64,000 nucleotides of DNA, taken from positions 1 through 64,000 of the forward strand of contig NZ_JWMA01000055.1 in assembly GCF_000812465.1 (NCBI RefSeq). Reading direction: 5' to 3'. The notes under the pieces were generated by a model. That model was given only the letters and a program-made list of their open reading frames with translations, was not told the DNA's origin and made no database searches. Origin of the DNA: Cupriavidus sp. IDO (GTDB taxonomy: Bacteria > Pseudomonadota > Gammaproteobacteria > Burkholderiales > Burkholderiaceae). Position numbers and translations under genes: made by a program. Of this stretch, positions 56,432 to 64,000 are shown one piece after another; the stretch's first letter is position 1, and every line of letters begins with the position of its first letter.

Positions 56432-58135
56432 ATGCCGCTGCCTACCATGCCCGCCAAGCCTGCCCAATTGCTGGATCCGAGCGAATTTGCTCCGGTCTCC
56501 GTGGTGCCCAAGGCCAAATCCGCCGCACAGGGGAAGAAACCCGTGCCGGCACTTGAGCGCGTGGCATTGCTGGAAACCGGTGAATCGAAAGCGCCCGATG
56601 TCACGGCGCGCGCCGCCGGTGGCACACGCGCCCGCTCCACCGAAACACCCGCCGCGCCGGTTGCACCGGTCAGCGCCGCGCCGGTCAGCCTGGTCAAACC
56701 GGCCACCGGCACCACGCGCCGCACGCGCAAGGCCGAGGGCCCGAGCAAGCTGTTCGTGCTCGATACCAACGTGCTGATGCACGACCCGGCCTCGCTCTTC
56801 CGCTTCGAGGAACACGACATCTATCTGCCGATGATGACGCTCGAAGAGCTGGACAACCACAAGAAGGGCATGAGCGAAGTCGCGCGCAACGCCCGCATGG
56901 TGAGCCGCACGCTCGATTCGCTGGTGGGCGGCACCGACGGCGTGCTCGACGAGGGCCTCCCGCTGGCCAAGCTTGGCAACCGCGACGCGCAGGGCAAGCT
57001 GTTCTTCCAGACCCGGCTGAACGATATCAAGCTCCCCGAGGGCCTGCCGCAAGGCAAGGCCGACAACCAGATCCTGGGCGTGGTCAGCGCGCTGCAGCAG
57101 CAATACCCCGAGCGCCAGGTGGTGCTGGTGTCGAAAGACATCAACATGCGCATCAAGGCGCGCGCCCTTGGCTTGCCCGCCGAGGACTACTTCAACGACC
57201 AGGTCCTGGAAGACAAGGACCTGCTCTATGCGGGCGTAATGCAACTGCCCGGCGACTTCTGGGCCAGACATGGCAAGGGCGTGGAAAGCTGGCAGGACCC
57301 GAAGTCCGGTGCGATGTTCTACCGCCTGACGGGCCCGCTGGTGCCGTCGTTCCTGGTCAACCAGTTCGTCTACCTGGAGCCGGTGGACGGCAGCCTGCCG
57401 TTGTATGCCCAGGTCAAGGAAATCAATGGCAAGACCGCGCTGCTGCAGACGCTCAAGGACTACACGCACCACAAGAACAACGTGTGGAGCGTGACCGCCC
57501 GCAACCGCGAGCAGAACTTCGCGCTCAACCTGCTGATGAACCCGGACATCGACTTCGTCACGCTGCTCGGCCAGGCCGGTACCGGCAAGACCCTGCTGGC
57601 GCTGGCGGCGGGCCTTGAGCAGGTGCTGGACCAGAAGCAGTACAACGAGATCATCGTCACCCGTGCCACGGTGCCGGTGGGCGAGGACATCGGCTTCCTG
57701 CCCGGCACCGAGGAAGAGAAGATGCAGCCGTGGATGGGCGCCTTCGACGACAACCTCGAAGTCCTGCAAAAGAGCGACGACAGCGCCGGCGAATGGGGCC
57801 GGGCTGCCACCCAGGAGCTGATCCGCTCGCGCATCAAGGTCAAGAGCATGAACTTCATGCGCGGCCGCACCTTCGTCAACAAGTTCGTCATCATCGATGA
57901 GGCGCAGAACCTGACGCCGAAGCAGATGAAGACCCTGGTGACGCGGGCCGGCCCCGGTACCAAGATCATCTGCCTGGGCAATATCGCGCAGATCGATACG
58001 CCGTACCTGACCGAAGGCTCGTCCGGCCTGACCTATGTGGTGGACCGCTTCAAGGGCTGGAGCCACAGCGGCCACATCACGCTGGCACGCGGCGAACGCT
58101 CGCGCCTGGCGGACCACGCCGGCGACGTGCTTTAA
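56432..58135 (+). CDS. PIN-PhoH fusion protein (PhoH2-like RNA helicase/ribonuclease)
   Basis: 567 residues. A low-complexity Ala/Pro/Lys-rich N-terminus (1-105) precedes a PIN domain (about 107-240) with acidic residues in FVLDTNVLMHD and LEELDNHKKG. The PhoH ATPase follows: Walker A GQAGTGKT near 379, Walker B FVIIDEAQNLT near 487, and GNIAQIDTPYL near 515. PhoH2-type proteins unwind and cleave RNA with ATP. The start is ATG 56432 with AAAGGAAA upstream; the open frame extends to 56300 without support. Not adjacent to ybeY, so this is not the ybeZ gene. Confidence 0.92.
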   Translation: MPLPTMPAKPAQLLDPSEFAPVSVVPKAKSAAQGKKPVPALERVALLETGESKAPDVTARAAGGTRARSTETPAAPVAPVSAAPVSLVKPATGTTRRTRKAEGPSKLFVLDTNVLMHDPASLFRFEEHDIYLPMMTLEELDNHKKGMSEVARNARMVSRTLDSLVGGTDGVLDEGLPLAKLGNRDAQGKLFFQTRLNDIKLPEGLPQGKADNQILGVVSALQQQYPERQVVLVSKDINMRIKARALGLPAEDYFNDQVLEDKDLLYAGVMQLPGDFWARHGKGVESWQDPKSGAMFYRLTGPLVPSFLVNQFVYLEPVDGSLPLYAQVKEINGKTALLQTLKDYTHHKNNVWSVTARNREQNFALNLLMNPDIDFVTLLGQAGTGKTLLALAAGLEQVLDQKQYNEIIVTRATVPVGEDIGFLPGTEEEKMQPWMGAFDDNLEVLQKSDDSAGEWGRAATQELIRSRIKVKSMNFMRGRTFVNKFVIIDEAQNLTPKQMKTLVTRAGPGTKIICLGNIAQIDTPYLTEGSSGLTYVVDRFKGWSHSGHITLARGERSRLADHAGDVL

Positions 58136-58164
58136 GTCACCAGCACATCATCATCCTGCAAGCC

Positions 58165-58200
58165 AAGACAGCCGACGCCTCCCCGGGCGCCGGCTGTCTT
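58165..58200 (+). terminator. Hairpin after the PIN-PhoH gene
   Basis: AAGACAGCCG pairs perfectly with CGGCTGTCTT (10-bp stem). No T run follows; the arm runs into the next promoter. Probably terminates with reduced efficiency. Confidence 0.5.
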
Positions 58201-58203
58201 GAC

Positions 58204-58231
58204 TTGCGGGCCTCCGTTTTCCGGTTATGAT
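58204..58231 (+). promoter_or_regulatory. Sigma-70-like promoter of the secreted protein gene
   Basis: TTGCGG (58204-58209), a 16-bp spacer and TATGAT (58226-58231). The start would be near 58238, 44 bp before the ATG. Confidence 0.45.
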
Positions 58232-58281
58232 TTCCGCGTGTTCTCTCGTATTCCCTCGTATCCAGTCGATTGGAGGTATCG

Positions 58282-58764
58282 ATGAACAACCAGCATTGGC
58301 CCGACAGATACCGCACCCGCAGCGATAGCCTGGCGCGCGCCGTGGCCAGCCCTCACCTGCGGAGGCAACAGCTGGTCCTCGCCGCGCTGGTCGGAGCCGG
58401 CATCGCGCTGGCCGCTTCCTGGCGCCCTGCGCATGCGGGCGAAGATATGGTGATCCGCACCATGGGCCCGGTCAGCTATGTCTGCGGTGGCATCGCGGAA
58501 GACGAGCGCAAACAGCTTGCCGCGCAGGAGAAGAGCTTCAATATGGGCATCCTGTTCACGCAGGGCGCCGAAGGCGAATACCTGTCCGACGTCGCCGTAC
58601 GCCTGATCCGCGACGAGCAGGAGGTCGCCTCCTTCAGGGCCGCAGGGCCGCGCTGCCTGATACGTGCGCCGGAAGGCAGCTACAATATCGAAGCCAGTTA
58701 CAAGGGCCAGGCCAAGTCCATCAAGATCAGCACCGGCACCCGCAACGCCCAGCTTCGCTGGTAG
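58282..58764 (+). CDS. Secreted protein of unknown function
   Basis: 160 residues. A basic stretch (RRQQ) and a hydrophobic helix end in a signal-peptidase-like RPAHA-G near residue 52. The mature part (about 105 residues) contains two Cys that may pair (SYVCGGI, PRCLIRA) and beta-rich sequence SDVAVRLIRDEQEVASF. It resembles the carboxypeptidase-regulatory-like periplasmic proteins of Burkholderiales, but I do not recognise a named family. ATG 58282 has GGAGG 6 bp upstream. It lies 47 bp before an NlpC/P60 lipoprotein gene. Confidence 0.72.
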   Translation: MNNQHWPDRYRTRSDSLARAVASPHLRRQQLVLAALVGAGIALAASWRPAHAGEDMVIRTMGPVSYVCGGIAEDERKQLAAQEKSFNMGILFTQGAEGEYLSDVAVRLIRDEQEVASFRAAGPRCLIRAPEGSYNIEASYKGQAKSIKISTGTRNAQLRW

Positions 58765-58811
58765 CGGCATGGTCGCCGGCGCAAGCAAGGCCCGGCGACC
58801 GGATCAAGAGG

Positions 58812-59501
58812 ATGCCCCTGCGCCGTACCACCCTTCGTCCTATCCTGAACCTGCGCCCGCAGGCTGCGCTCGCCTCGGCGCGCTTTCCGCTGCTTTGTGC
58901 AACGGTTCTGTTGCTGGCCGCCTGCGCCGCGAGCCCGCCCTCCCGTCACGGCGCTCTGCCGCGCACGCCCGGTAAACCGATGATCGATCCCAGCGCCGGG
59001 CTCGAGGAGATCTCGATCCAGGCCATGTCGCTGGTCGGCACGCCATACCGCTACGGCGGCAACACGCCCGATGCAGGCTTTGACTGCAGCGGACTGGTCC
59101 GCTATGTGGTTTCCCGCGCCGCCAACGTAAACCTGCCGCGCACGACAGAGGCCATGGGCGAGCGCGGAACCGCACTCGATCGCAGCGAAGTCGCCTCGGG
59201 CGACCTGGTGTTCTTCAATACGACCGGCCGCGCCAACTCGCACGTCGGCATCTATGTCGGCCAGAACCGCTTCGTGCACGCCCCCTCCACCGGCGGCACG
59301 GTGCGGCTGGAGGACATGGGCAAGTCCTACTGGGCGTCGCGCTACAACGGCGCGCGGCGCGTGGTGGCGGCGATCAACCAGCCACCCTTGCCCGCGCCGG
59401 CACCCTTGCCTGCGGTGCCCGCTGCCCCGCTGCCGGCGCCGGAAGCGCCACCACCGCCTTCGGACGACGACGATCCCATCGCCGCCTTCGCCAACCGTTG
59501 A
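58812..59501 (+). CDS. NlpC/P60 family lipoprotein (cell-wall peptidase)
   Basis: 229 residues. The lipobox is LLAAC near residue 37. The NlpC/P60 catalytic residues are visible: Cys in DCSGLVRYV (near 96), His in SHVGIYVG (near 143) and a third polar residue with HAPS (near 156). It cleaves peptidoglycan cross-bridges of the gamma-D-Glu-diaminopimelate type. A Pro/Ala-rich tail (about 193-220) ends DDDDPIAAFANR. Transcribed with the preceding secreted protein gene; convergent with pit across a shared terminator. Confidence 0.9.
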   Translation: MPLRRTTLRPILNLRPQAALASARFPLLCATVLLLAACAASPPSRHGALPRTPGKPMIDPSAGLEEISIQAMSLVGTPYRYGGNTPDAGFDCSGLVRYVVSRAANVNLPRTTEAMGERGTALDRSEVASGDLVFFNTTGRANSHVGIYVGQNRFVHAPSTGGTVRLEDMGKSYWASRYNGARRVVAAINQPPLPAPAPLPAVPAAPLPAPEAPPPPSDDDDPIAAFANR

Positions 59502-59517
59502 TCTGACGAGGGGAGCC

Positions 59518-59555
59518 AAAAACAACAAAGCCAGGCAGCGCCTGGCTTCGTTGTT
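59518..59555. terminator. Bidirectional terminator between the NlpC/P60 and pit genes
   Basis: AACAACAAAGCCAGGC (59521-59536) and GCCTGGCTTCGTTGTT (59539-59554) form a long stem with few mismatches. An A run precedes it, giving T on the minus strand; it serves the two convergent transcripts. Confidence 0.75.
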
Positions 59556-59574
59556 CATGTGGAGATGGCCGGAC

Positions 59575-60582
59575 TCACAGGATCTGGCGGCCGATCCACC
59601 ACGCAATCGCTGCCATGAAGGCCGAGGCCGGGATCGTCAGCACCCAGGCCCAGACGATATTGCCAGCCACGCCCCAGCGCACCGCCGACATCTTCTGCGC
59701 CGAACCCACGCCAACGATGGCGCCGGTAATCGTGTGCGTCGTCGACACCGGCACGCCCAGCGCCGAGGCGAAGAACAGCGTCAGCGCGCCGCCCGTTTCC
59801 GCACAGAAACCGCCGACCGGCTTGAGCTTGGTGATCTTCTGGCCCATGGTCCGCACGATCCGCCAGCCGCCGAACAGCGTACCCATGCCGATCGCCACGT
59901 AGCAGCTCGCGATCACCCAGATCGGCGGCTCGCCGCCCGCGGCAACGTGGCCGCTGGCGATCAGCAGCATCCAGATAATGCCGATGGTCTTCTGCGCATC
60001 ATTGCCGCCGTGCCCCAGGCTGTACAGCGATGCCGAGGCCAGCTGCAGGCGGCGGAACCAGCGGTCCACGCGCGACGGCGGCGTGCGGAAGAAGGTCCAG
60101 CCCACCACCACCATCATCAGCGAGCCGAGGATGAACCCCAGCAGCGGCGAGATCAGGATAAAGGCCACGGTCTTCAGCAACCCGCTGCCGACCAGCGCGC
60201 CGGTGCCGGCCTTGGCCACCGCCGCACCCACCAGCCCCCCGATCAGCGCGTGGGACGACGACGACGGAATCCCGTAATACCAGGTGATGACGTTCCAGGC
60301 GATGGCGCCCATCAGCGCCCCGAATATGACGTAGTGGTCAACGATGTGGACGTCGATGGTGCCGGTGCCGACGGTCGCCGCCACCTTAAGGTGGAAGATG
60401 AAGATCGCGACAACGTTGCACATGGCGGCCATCGCCACCGCGTGGTGCGGCTTGAGCACGCCCGTGGACACCACGGTGGCGATCGAGTTGGCGGCGTCGT
60501 GAAAGCCGTTCATGAAGTCGAACAGCAGCGCGAGCGCTACCAGCAGGGCGATCACCCACAGGCTCATTTGAATGGTCTGCAT
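59575..60582 (-). CDS. pit: Inorganic phosphate transporter, Pit family
   Basis: 335 residues with about ten hydrophobic segments and two internal repeat signatures: LFDFMNGFHDAANSIATVVSTG near 20 and GHGGNDAQKTIG near 190, with the second half GVPVSTTHTITGAIVGVG near 290. Moves metal-phosphate with protons. It follows the DUF47 gene by 12 bp, as in many bacteria where the pair is co-regulated. Confidence 0.95.
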   Translation of the reverse strand: MQTIQMSLWVIALLVALALLFDFMNGFHDAANSIATVVSTGVLKPHHAVAMAAMCNVVAIFIFHLKVAATVGTGTIDVHIVDHYVIFGALMGAIAWNVITWYYGIPSSSSHALIGGLVGAAVAKAGTGALVGSGLLKTVAFILISPLLGFILGSLMMVVVGWTFFRTPPSRVDRWFRRLQLASASLYSLGHGGNDAQKTIGIIWMLLIASGHVAAGGEPPIWVIASCYVAIGMGTLFGGWRIVRTMGQKITKLKPVGGFCAETGGALTLFFASALGVPVSTTHTITGAIVGVGSAQKMSAVRWGVAGNIVWAWVLTIPASAFMAAIAWWIGRQIL

Positions 60583-60594
60583 GCCGATTCCGCC

Positions 60595-61221
60595 TCAGGC
60601 GTTTTCCAGGACGATGCCTTCGATGATGTTGGCAACGTCCTCGCACTTGTCGGTGATCGTCTCGAGCTGCTCGTAGATGGCCTTCAGCTTGATCAGGCGC
60701 TTCACGTCGGTCTCCTCGCGGAACAGCTTCGACATCGCGGAACGCATCACGCGGTCGGCTTCGGATTCGAGCTGGTCGATCTGCTGCGCCGTCTTCAGGA
60801 TGGTGCTGGCGTTGCCCATGTCTTCCAGCAGGCCGACGGCGATCTTGACCTGATCGCAGCACTGCACGCAGATTGCAGCCAGGCGGCGCGCTTCATCGGT
60901 CAGGCTGGTGACGTCGTACAGCGAGATGGTCTCGGCCACGTCTTCCATCAGGTCCAGGATGTCATCCATGGTCGTGATGAGCTTGTGGATTTCATCGCGG
61001 TCCAGCGGCGTGATGAACGTCTTGTGCAGCAGGTCGATGGTGTCGTGGGTAATGCGGTCGGCCTTCTTCTCGGTGGCCTGGACCCGGCGGGCATGCGCCT
61101 CGGCATTGGGCAGGTCGTTGACCAGCGCCTCCAGCTCATGGGCGGCAGTCACCGCGCAGTCGGCATGCTGGTTGAAATACTCGAAAAACTTGCCCTCGGT
61201 GGGCATGAATCGGCCGAACAT
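60595..61221 (-). CDS. PhoU-like DUF47 protein (TIGR00153)
   Basis: 208 residues, all-helical. MFGRFMPTEGKFFEYFNQHADC at the N-terminus and the two E/D-rich repeats (KKADRITHDTIDLLHKTFITPLDRDEIHKL, and EADRVMRSAMSKLF) are characteristic. It is the usual partner of Pit transporters and thought to regulate them. The start is ATG 61221 with AAGGAA upstream. First in the two-gene operon with pit. Confidence 0.9.
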   Translation of the reverse strand: MFGRFMPTEGKFFEYFNQHADCAVTAAHELEALVNDLPNAEAHARRVQATEKKADRITHDTIDLLHKTFITPLDRDEIHKLITTMDDILDLMEDVAETISLYDVTSLTDEARRLAAICVQCCDQVKIAVGLLEDMGNASTILKTAQQIDQLESEADRVMRSAMSKLFREETDVKRLIKLKAIYEQLETITDKCEDVANIIEGIVLENA

Positions 61222-61289
61222 GGAATGTTCCTTGTCGAAGCGCGAAGGCGCTGCTGAGTTTGTTGCTGGATGGTGCGAACGCACTACAA

Positions 61290-61315
61290 GACAGCCGCCT
61301 TGTCAGGCGGCTGTC
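61290..61315. terminator. Hairpin between dnaB and the pit operon
   Basis: GACAGCCGCC pairs perfectly with GGCGGCTGTC (10 bp, 6-base loop). No T run on either strand; it may end dnaB transcription with Rho help or mark an mRNA processing site. Confidence 0.4.
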
Positions 61316-61414
61316 ATCAAAGCGCAATATTTTACAGGGTTGTGAACGCAATGCCCGTCGATTTGACGCAAACGAGACGACCAGGTGCAACCTGGTGCAA
61401 CGGGCTTGACTTCG

Positions 61415-62806
61415 TCAGTTGTCGTTGTCGAAGAAGGCGGGGCCGCCGCTGAAGTTGTCGAACTTCGTGAACTGGCCGAGGAAGGTCAGGCGCACGGTGC
61501 CGATCGGGCCGTTACGCTGCTTGCCGATGATGATCTCGGACGTGCCCTTGTCCTGGGAGTCCGGGTTATAGACTTCATCGCGATAGATGAACAGGATCAC
61601 GTCGGCATCCTGTTCGATAGCGCCGGATTCTCGCAAATCGGACATCACCGGACGCTTGTTCGGGCGCTGTTCCAGGCTTCGGTTGAGCTGCGACAGCGCG
61701 ATGACCGGACAGTTCAGTTCCTTGGCCAGGCCCTTGAGCGAACGCGATATCTCGGAAATTTCCGTCGCGCGGTTCTCGCCGCCGCCGGAACCTGACATCA
61801 GCTGGAGGTAGTCGATGATGATCAGGCCAAGCTGCCCGCACTGACGCGCCAGGCGCCGCGAACGGGCACGGAGTTCCATCGGGTTCAGCGCCGGCGTTTC
61901 GTCGATGAACAGCTGGGCATCGTTCATGCGCTGGATAGCATGCGTCAGCCGCGGCCAGTCCTCGTCCAGCAGGCGCCCGGTACGCAACCGGTGCTGGTCG
62001 AGGCGGCCCACCGAGCCGAGCATACGCATGGCCAGCTGGGTGCCCGCCATTTCCATCGAGAACACGGCCACCGGCAGACCTTGCTCCACGGCCACGTGCT
62101 CGCCGATGTTCAGCGAGAACGCCGTCTTACCCATCGACGGGCGGCCGGCCACGATGATCAGATCGCCCGCCTGCATGCCGCTGGTCATCTTGTCCAGATC
62201 GATGAAGCCGGTCGGCACGCCGGTCACGTCCGTGTTGGAATCGCGGTGGTACAGCTCGTCGATGCGCTCGACCACCTGGGTCAGCAGCGGCTGGATCTCC
62301 TGGAAGCCCTTCTGGCCGCGCGAGCCCTCTTCGGCAATTGCGAAGACCTTGGACTCGGCCTCGTCGAGCAACTCGCGGACTTCGCGCCCCTTCGGCGCAA
62401 AGGCCGCCGATGCGATATCGTCGGCCACCGTCACCAGCTTGCGCAGCACCGAGCGTTCGCGCACGATTTCCGCATAGCGCCGGATATTGGCCGCGCTCGG
62501 CGTGTTCTGCGCCAGCGAATTGAGGTAGGCCAGCCCGCCCACTTCTTCGGCCTTGCCGGCCACCTGCAGCATTTCGTAGACGGTAATGACGTCGGCAGGT
62601 TTAGTGGCGGAGATCAGCCGGGCAATGCTCTGGAAGATCAGGCGATGGTCGAATCGATAGAAATCCGCTTCGGACAGGAAATCGGCAATACGGTCCCAGG
62701 CGGCGTTATCCAGCAGCAGGCCGCCGAGAACCGATTGCTCGGCTTCGATGGAGTGCGGTGGGACCTTGAGACTGTCGAGTTGGGGATCGGCGACGGGCGC
62801 GTTCAT
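61415..62806 (-). CDS. dnaB: Replicative DNA helicase
   Basis: 463 residues. N-terminal DnaB domain (LKVPPHSIEAEQSVLGGLLLDN) and the RecA-like C-domain with Walker A AGRPSMGKTAFSLN near residue 220 and Walker B GLIIIDYLQLMSG near 330. Unwinds DNA at the replication fork. Follows rplI by 220 bp with a terminator between. The ATG at 62806 is not preceded by a strong site but gives the usual N-terminus. Confidence 0.97.
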   Translation of the reverse strand: MNAPVADPQLDSLKVPPHSIEAEQSVLGGLLLDNAAWDRIADFLSEADFYRFDHRLIFQSIARLISATKPADVITVYEMLQVAGKAEEVGGLAYLNSLAQNTPSAANIRRYAEIVRERSVLRKLVTVADDIASAAFAPKGREVRELLDEAESKVFAIAEEGSRGQKGFQEIQPLLTQVVERIDELYHRDSNTDVTGVPTGFIDLDKMTSGMQAGDLIIVAGRPSMGKTAFSLNIGEHVAVEQGLPVAVFSMEMAGTQLAMRMLGSVGRLDQHRLRTGRLLDEDWPRLTHAIQRMNDAQLFIDETPALNPMELRARSRRLARQCGQLGLIIIDYLQLMSGSGGGENRATEISEISRSLKGLAKELNCPVIALSQLNRSLEQRPNKRPVMSDLRESGAIEQDADVILFIYRDEVYNPDSQDKGTSEIIIGKQRNGPIGTVRLTFLGQFTKFDNFSGGPAFFDNDN

Positions 62807-62940
62807 GGGGTGGGATTATAACGGCGGGCGGACGCTCATCGCCGGACATTTGATCGCAACAATCCGGAGACAGCCCTTGACACGCATGGTTGTGGCGTAA
62901 GCAGAACCGTTCGCCGGCCGCTCAGTCCGTGTGCGGACAA

Positions 62941-62972
62941 TAAAAAAAGGCAGGAGCATGGCTCCTGCCTTT
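62941..62972 (-). terminator. Rho-independent terminator of the rpsR-rplI transcript
   Basis: AAAGGCAGGAGC (62946-62957) pairs with GCTCCTGCCTTT (62961-62972) across a 3-base loop; a run of seven T follows on the minus strand. It lies 55 bp past the rplI stop. Confidence 0.88.
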
Positions 62973-63027
62973 CCTGCTTCGGCTGACAGACGGACAGACC
63001 GGCTGCCGGCAGAGGCGCTGTCGCGTC

Positions 63028-63480
63028 TTAGACCTGATCGCCCAGGACCGACACGGTCACGTCGACCACGACGTCCGTGTGCAGCGCAACGGTGACCGGG
63101 TGGTCGCCAACGACCTTCAGCGGGCCGTTCGGCAGACGAACCTGCGCCTTTTCAACCTTGAAGCCTTGGGCACCCAGGGCATCGGCGATGTCGGCGTTGG
63201 TCACGGAACCGAACAGGCGGCCGTCCACACCCGACTTCTGGGTGATCTGGACGGTCAGGCCGTTCAGCTTCTCGCTTTCGGCTTGCGCGGCGGCGAGCTT
63301 CTCGGCGGCGGCCTTTTCCAGCTCGGCGCGCTTGACTTCGAATTCGGCGATCGCGGTTTGCGTAGCGCGGCGGGCCTTCTTGCTCGGGATCAGGAAGTTA
63401 CGGGCGTAACCGTCCTTCACGCGAACGATGTCACCCAGGTTGCCCAGGTTGATGACTTTTTCCAGCAGAATAATTTGCAT
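63028..63480 (-). CDS. rplI: 50S ribosomal protein L9
   Basis: 150 residues. [36 protein letters not shown] is the L9 N-terminal rRNA-binding domain; a long connecting helix (about 45-75, rich in Ala/Glu/Lys) leads to the C-terminal domain. It begins 36 bp after rpsR. Confidence 0.97.
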   Translation of the reverse strand: MQIILLEKVINLGNLGDIVRVKDGYARNFLIPSKKARRATQTAIAEFEVKRAELEKAAAEKLAAAQAESEKLNGLTVQITQKSGVDGRLFGSVTNADIADALGAQGFKVEKAQVRLPNGPLKVVGDHPVTVALHTDVVVDVTVSVLGDQV

Positions 63481-63516
63481 CGTGTTCTCTCCTTTACGGA
63501 CCTATGGCCTGGACTA

Positions 63517-63795
63517 TCAGTTCTTGTGCAGGTCGGTGTACGGCATCAGCGCGAGGAAACGCGCGCGCTTGATGGCCGTATCCAGCTGACGCTGATAGTG
63601 GGCCTTGGTACCGGTCAGGCGGGCCGGCGTGATCTTGCCGTTGTCGCCGATGAAGTCCTTCAGGGTGTCCAGATCCTTGTAGTCGATCTGTTCCACGCCA
63701 GCCACGGTGAAGCGGCAGAAGCGCTTGCGCTTGAACAGCGGGTTCTGTTGCTGGAAGCGCTTCTTGTTCTTGTTGTCACGTTTGACGAATGCCAT
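63517..63795 (-). CDS. rpsR: 30S ribosomal protein S18
   Basis: 92 residues. [46 protein letters not shown] is the S18 core. Starts 3 bp after the priB stop; its ribosome binding site AAGGAT lies inside the end of priB. Confidence 0.97.
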
Positions 63796-63798
63796 GAT

Positions 63799-64000
63799 TC
63801 AATCCTTTACGAATGCTTTACATCCGGTGATGTGAAAGACGAGAGCCTTGCTGTTGCGGTGCTTGCGGGCGAGGAATCCTTCGCAGTCGAGCAGCGTGCC
63901 GAGCGGTAGCCGCTCCAGCCGCTGGCCCACCGGGCCGATTCCCATCGCTGCGATTGCAAACTCGACCTGGCGCGGCGTTTCCGCCTCGACGGCCTCGCCG
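63799..64000 (-). CDS. priB: Primosomal replication protein N (PriB), 5' part missing
   Basis: The last 66 codons of priB are present and the gene runs off the window edge. The sequence RQVEFAIAAMGIGPVGQRLERL and LDCEGFLARKHRNSKALVFHIT, ending CKAFVKD, fits the OB-fold PriB found between rpsF and rpsR in Betaproteobacteria. It binds single-stranded DNA in PriA-dependent restart. Partial only because of the window boundary. Confidence 0.9.
   Translation of the reverse strand, partial: GEAVEAETPRQVEFAIAAMGIGPVGQRLERLPLGTLLDCEGFLARKHRNSKALVFHITGCKAFVKD

Noticed and set aside
59254-61257. A 667-codon plus-strand open frame over pit and the DUF47 gene
   Set aside because: It is antisense to well-supported genes and its product is rich in His, Arg and Gln, as expected for a shadow frame.
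62338-62523. Short plus-strand open frames antisense to dnaB
   Set aside because: Shadows of dnaB with no independent signal.

Overview
The window is GC-rich, densely coded bacterial chromosome. It most likely comes from a Cupriavidus species (Burkholderiales, Cupriavidus necator group). The reasons are: a glyoxylate shunt with aceA and aceB as separate nearby genes; an extracellular-type 3-hydroxybutyrate oligomer hydrolase (polyhydroxybutyrate metabolism); a betaproteobacterial alaA-hom-thrC-moeA-moaD-moaE order; and the conserved priB-rpsR-rplI-dnaB block. The species assignment is from memory of gene content, not from a search. I see no tRNA, rRNA, CRISPR array, insertion sequence or prophage.

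Layout. (1) 1-11500: malate synthase (aceB) and isocitrate lyase (aceA) flank a haloacid-dehalogenase/LysR divergent pair, a universal stress protein, a 550-residue lipoprotein and a very large STAND-type ATPase with a C-terminal SARP-like (winged helix + BTAD) module. (2) 11500-19500: an alpha/beta hydrolase; a four-gene unit of MFS transporter, TPP enzyme, RraA-like protein and gamma-glutamylcyclotransferase-like protein; a LytS/LytR-type two-component pair; and two small membrane proteins. (3) 19700-31700: a sulfur assimilation island, all on the minus strand. It runs sbp, ssuE, ssuA, ssuD, ssuC, ssuB, ssuF, then a degenerate EAL-domain gene and an RBBP9-like hydrolase, then cysT, cysW, cysA and a CysB-type regulator. 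(4) 31900-38800: a ferritin-like gene, clpB with a heat-shock promoter, a double hot-dog dehydratase and phaY. (5) 38800-48100: a complete branched-chain-type ABC importer (livKGFHM homologues) with an acyl-CoA synthetase, an enoyl-CoA hydratase, a TetR regulator and a divergent hydrolase. This looks like one uptake-and-activation system for an organic acid. (6) 48100-54750: amino-acid and molybdenum cofactor genes with a fluoride channel. (7) 54900-59500: Mth938-like protein, bcp peroxiredoxin, PIN-PhoH protein, a secreted protein and an NlpC/P60 lipoprotein. (8) 59500-64000: pit with its DUF47 partner, then dnaB, rplI, rpsR and a truncated priB.

The most interesting non-coding signals are three. 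First, an 11-bp-period direct repeat (CACTTAC twice) sits just upstream of a -10-like element in front of the lipoprotein, facing the BTAD regulator; this is the geometry of SARP operators. Second, an FNR/Anr-type box lies exactly 41.5 bp upstream of a predicted start for a roughly 100-nt structured RNA that ends in a strong terminator (31920-32017); no protein gene is there. Third, a promoter, stem-loops and terminator lie in the bcp-phoH gap, either a small RNA or a phoH leader. A shared GAACGAAT-containing promoter motif in front of both cysT and sbp suggests common control of the two halves of the sulfur island.
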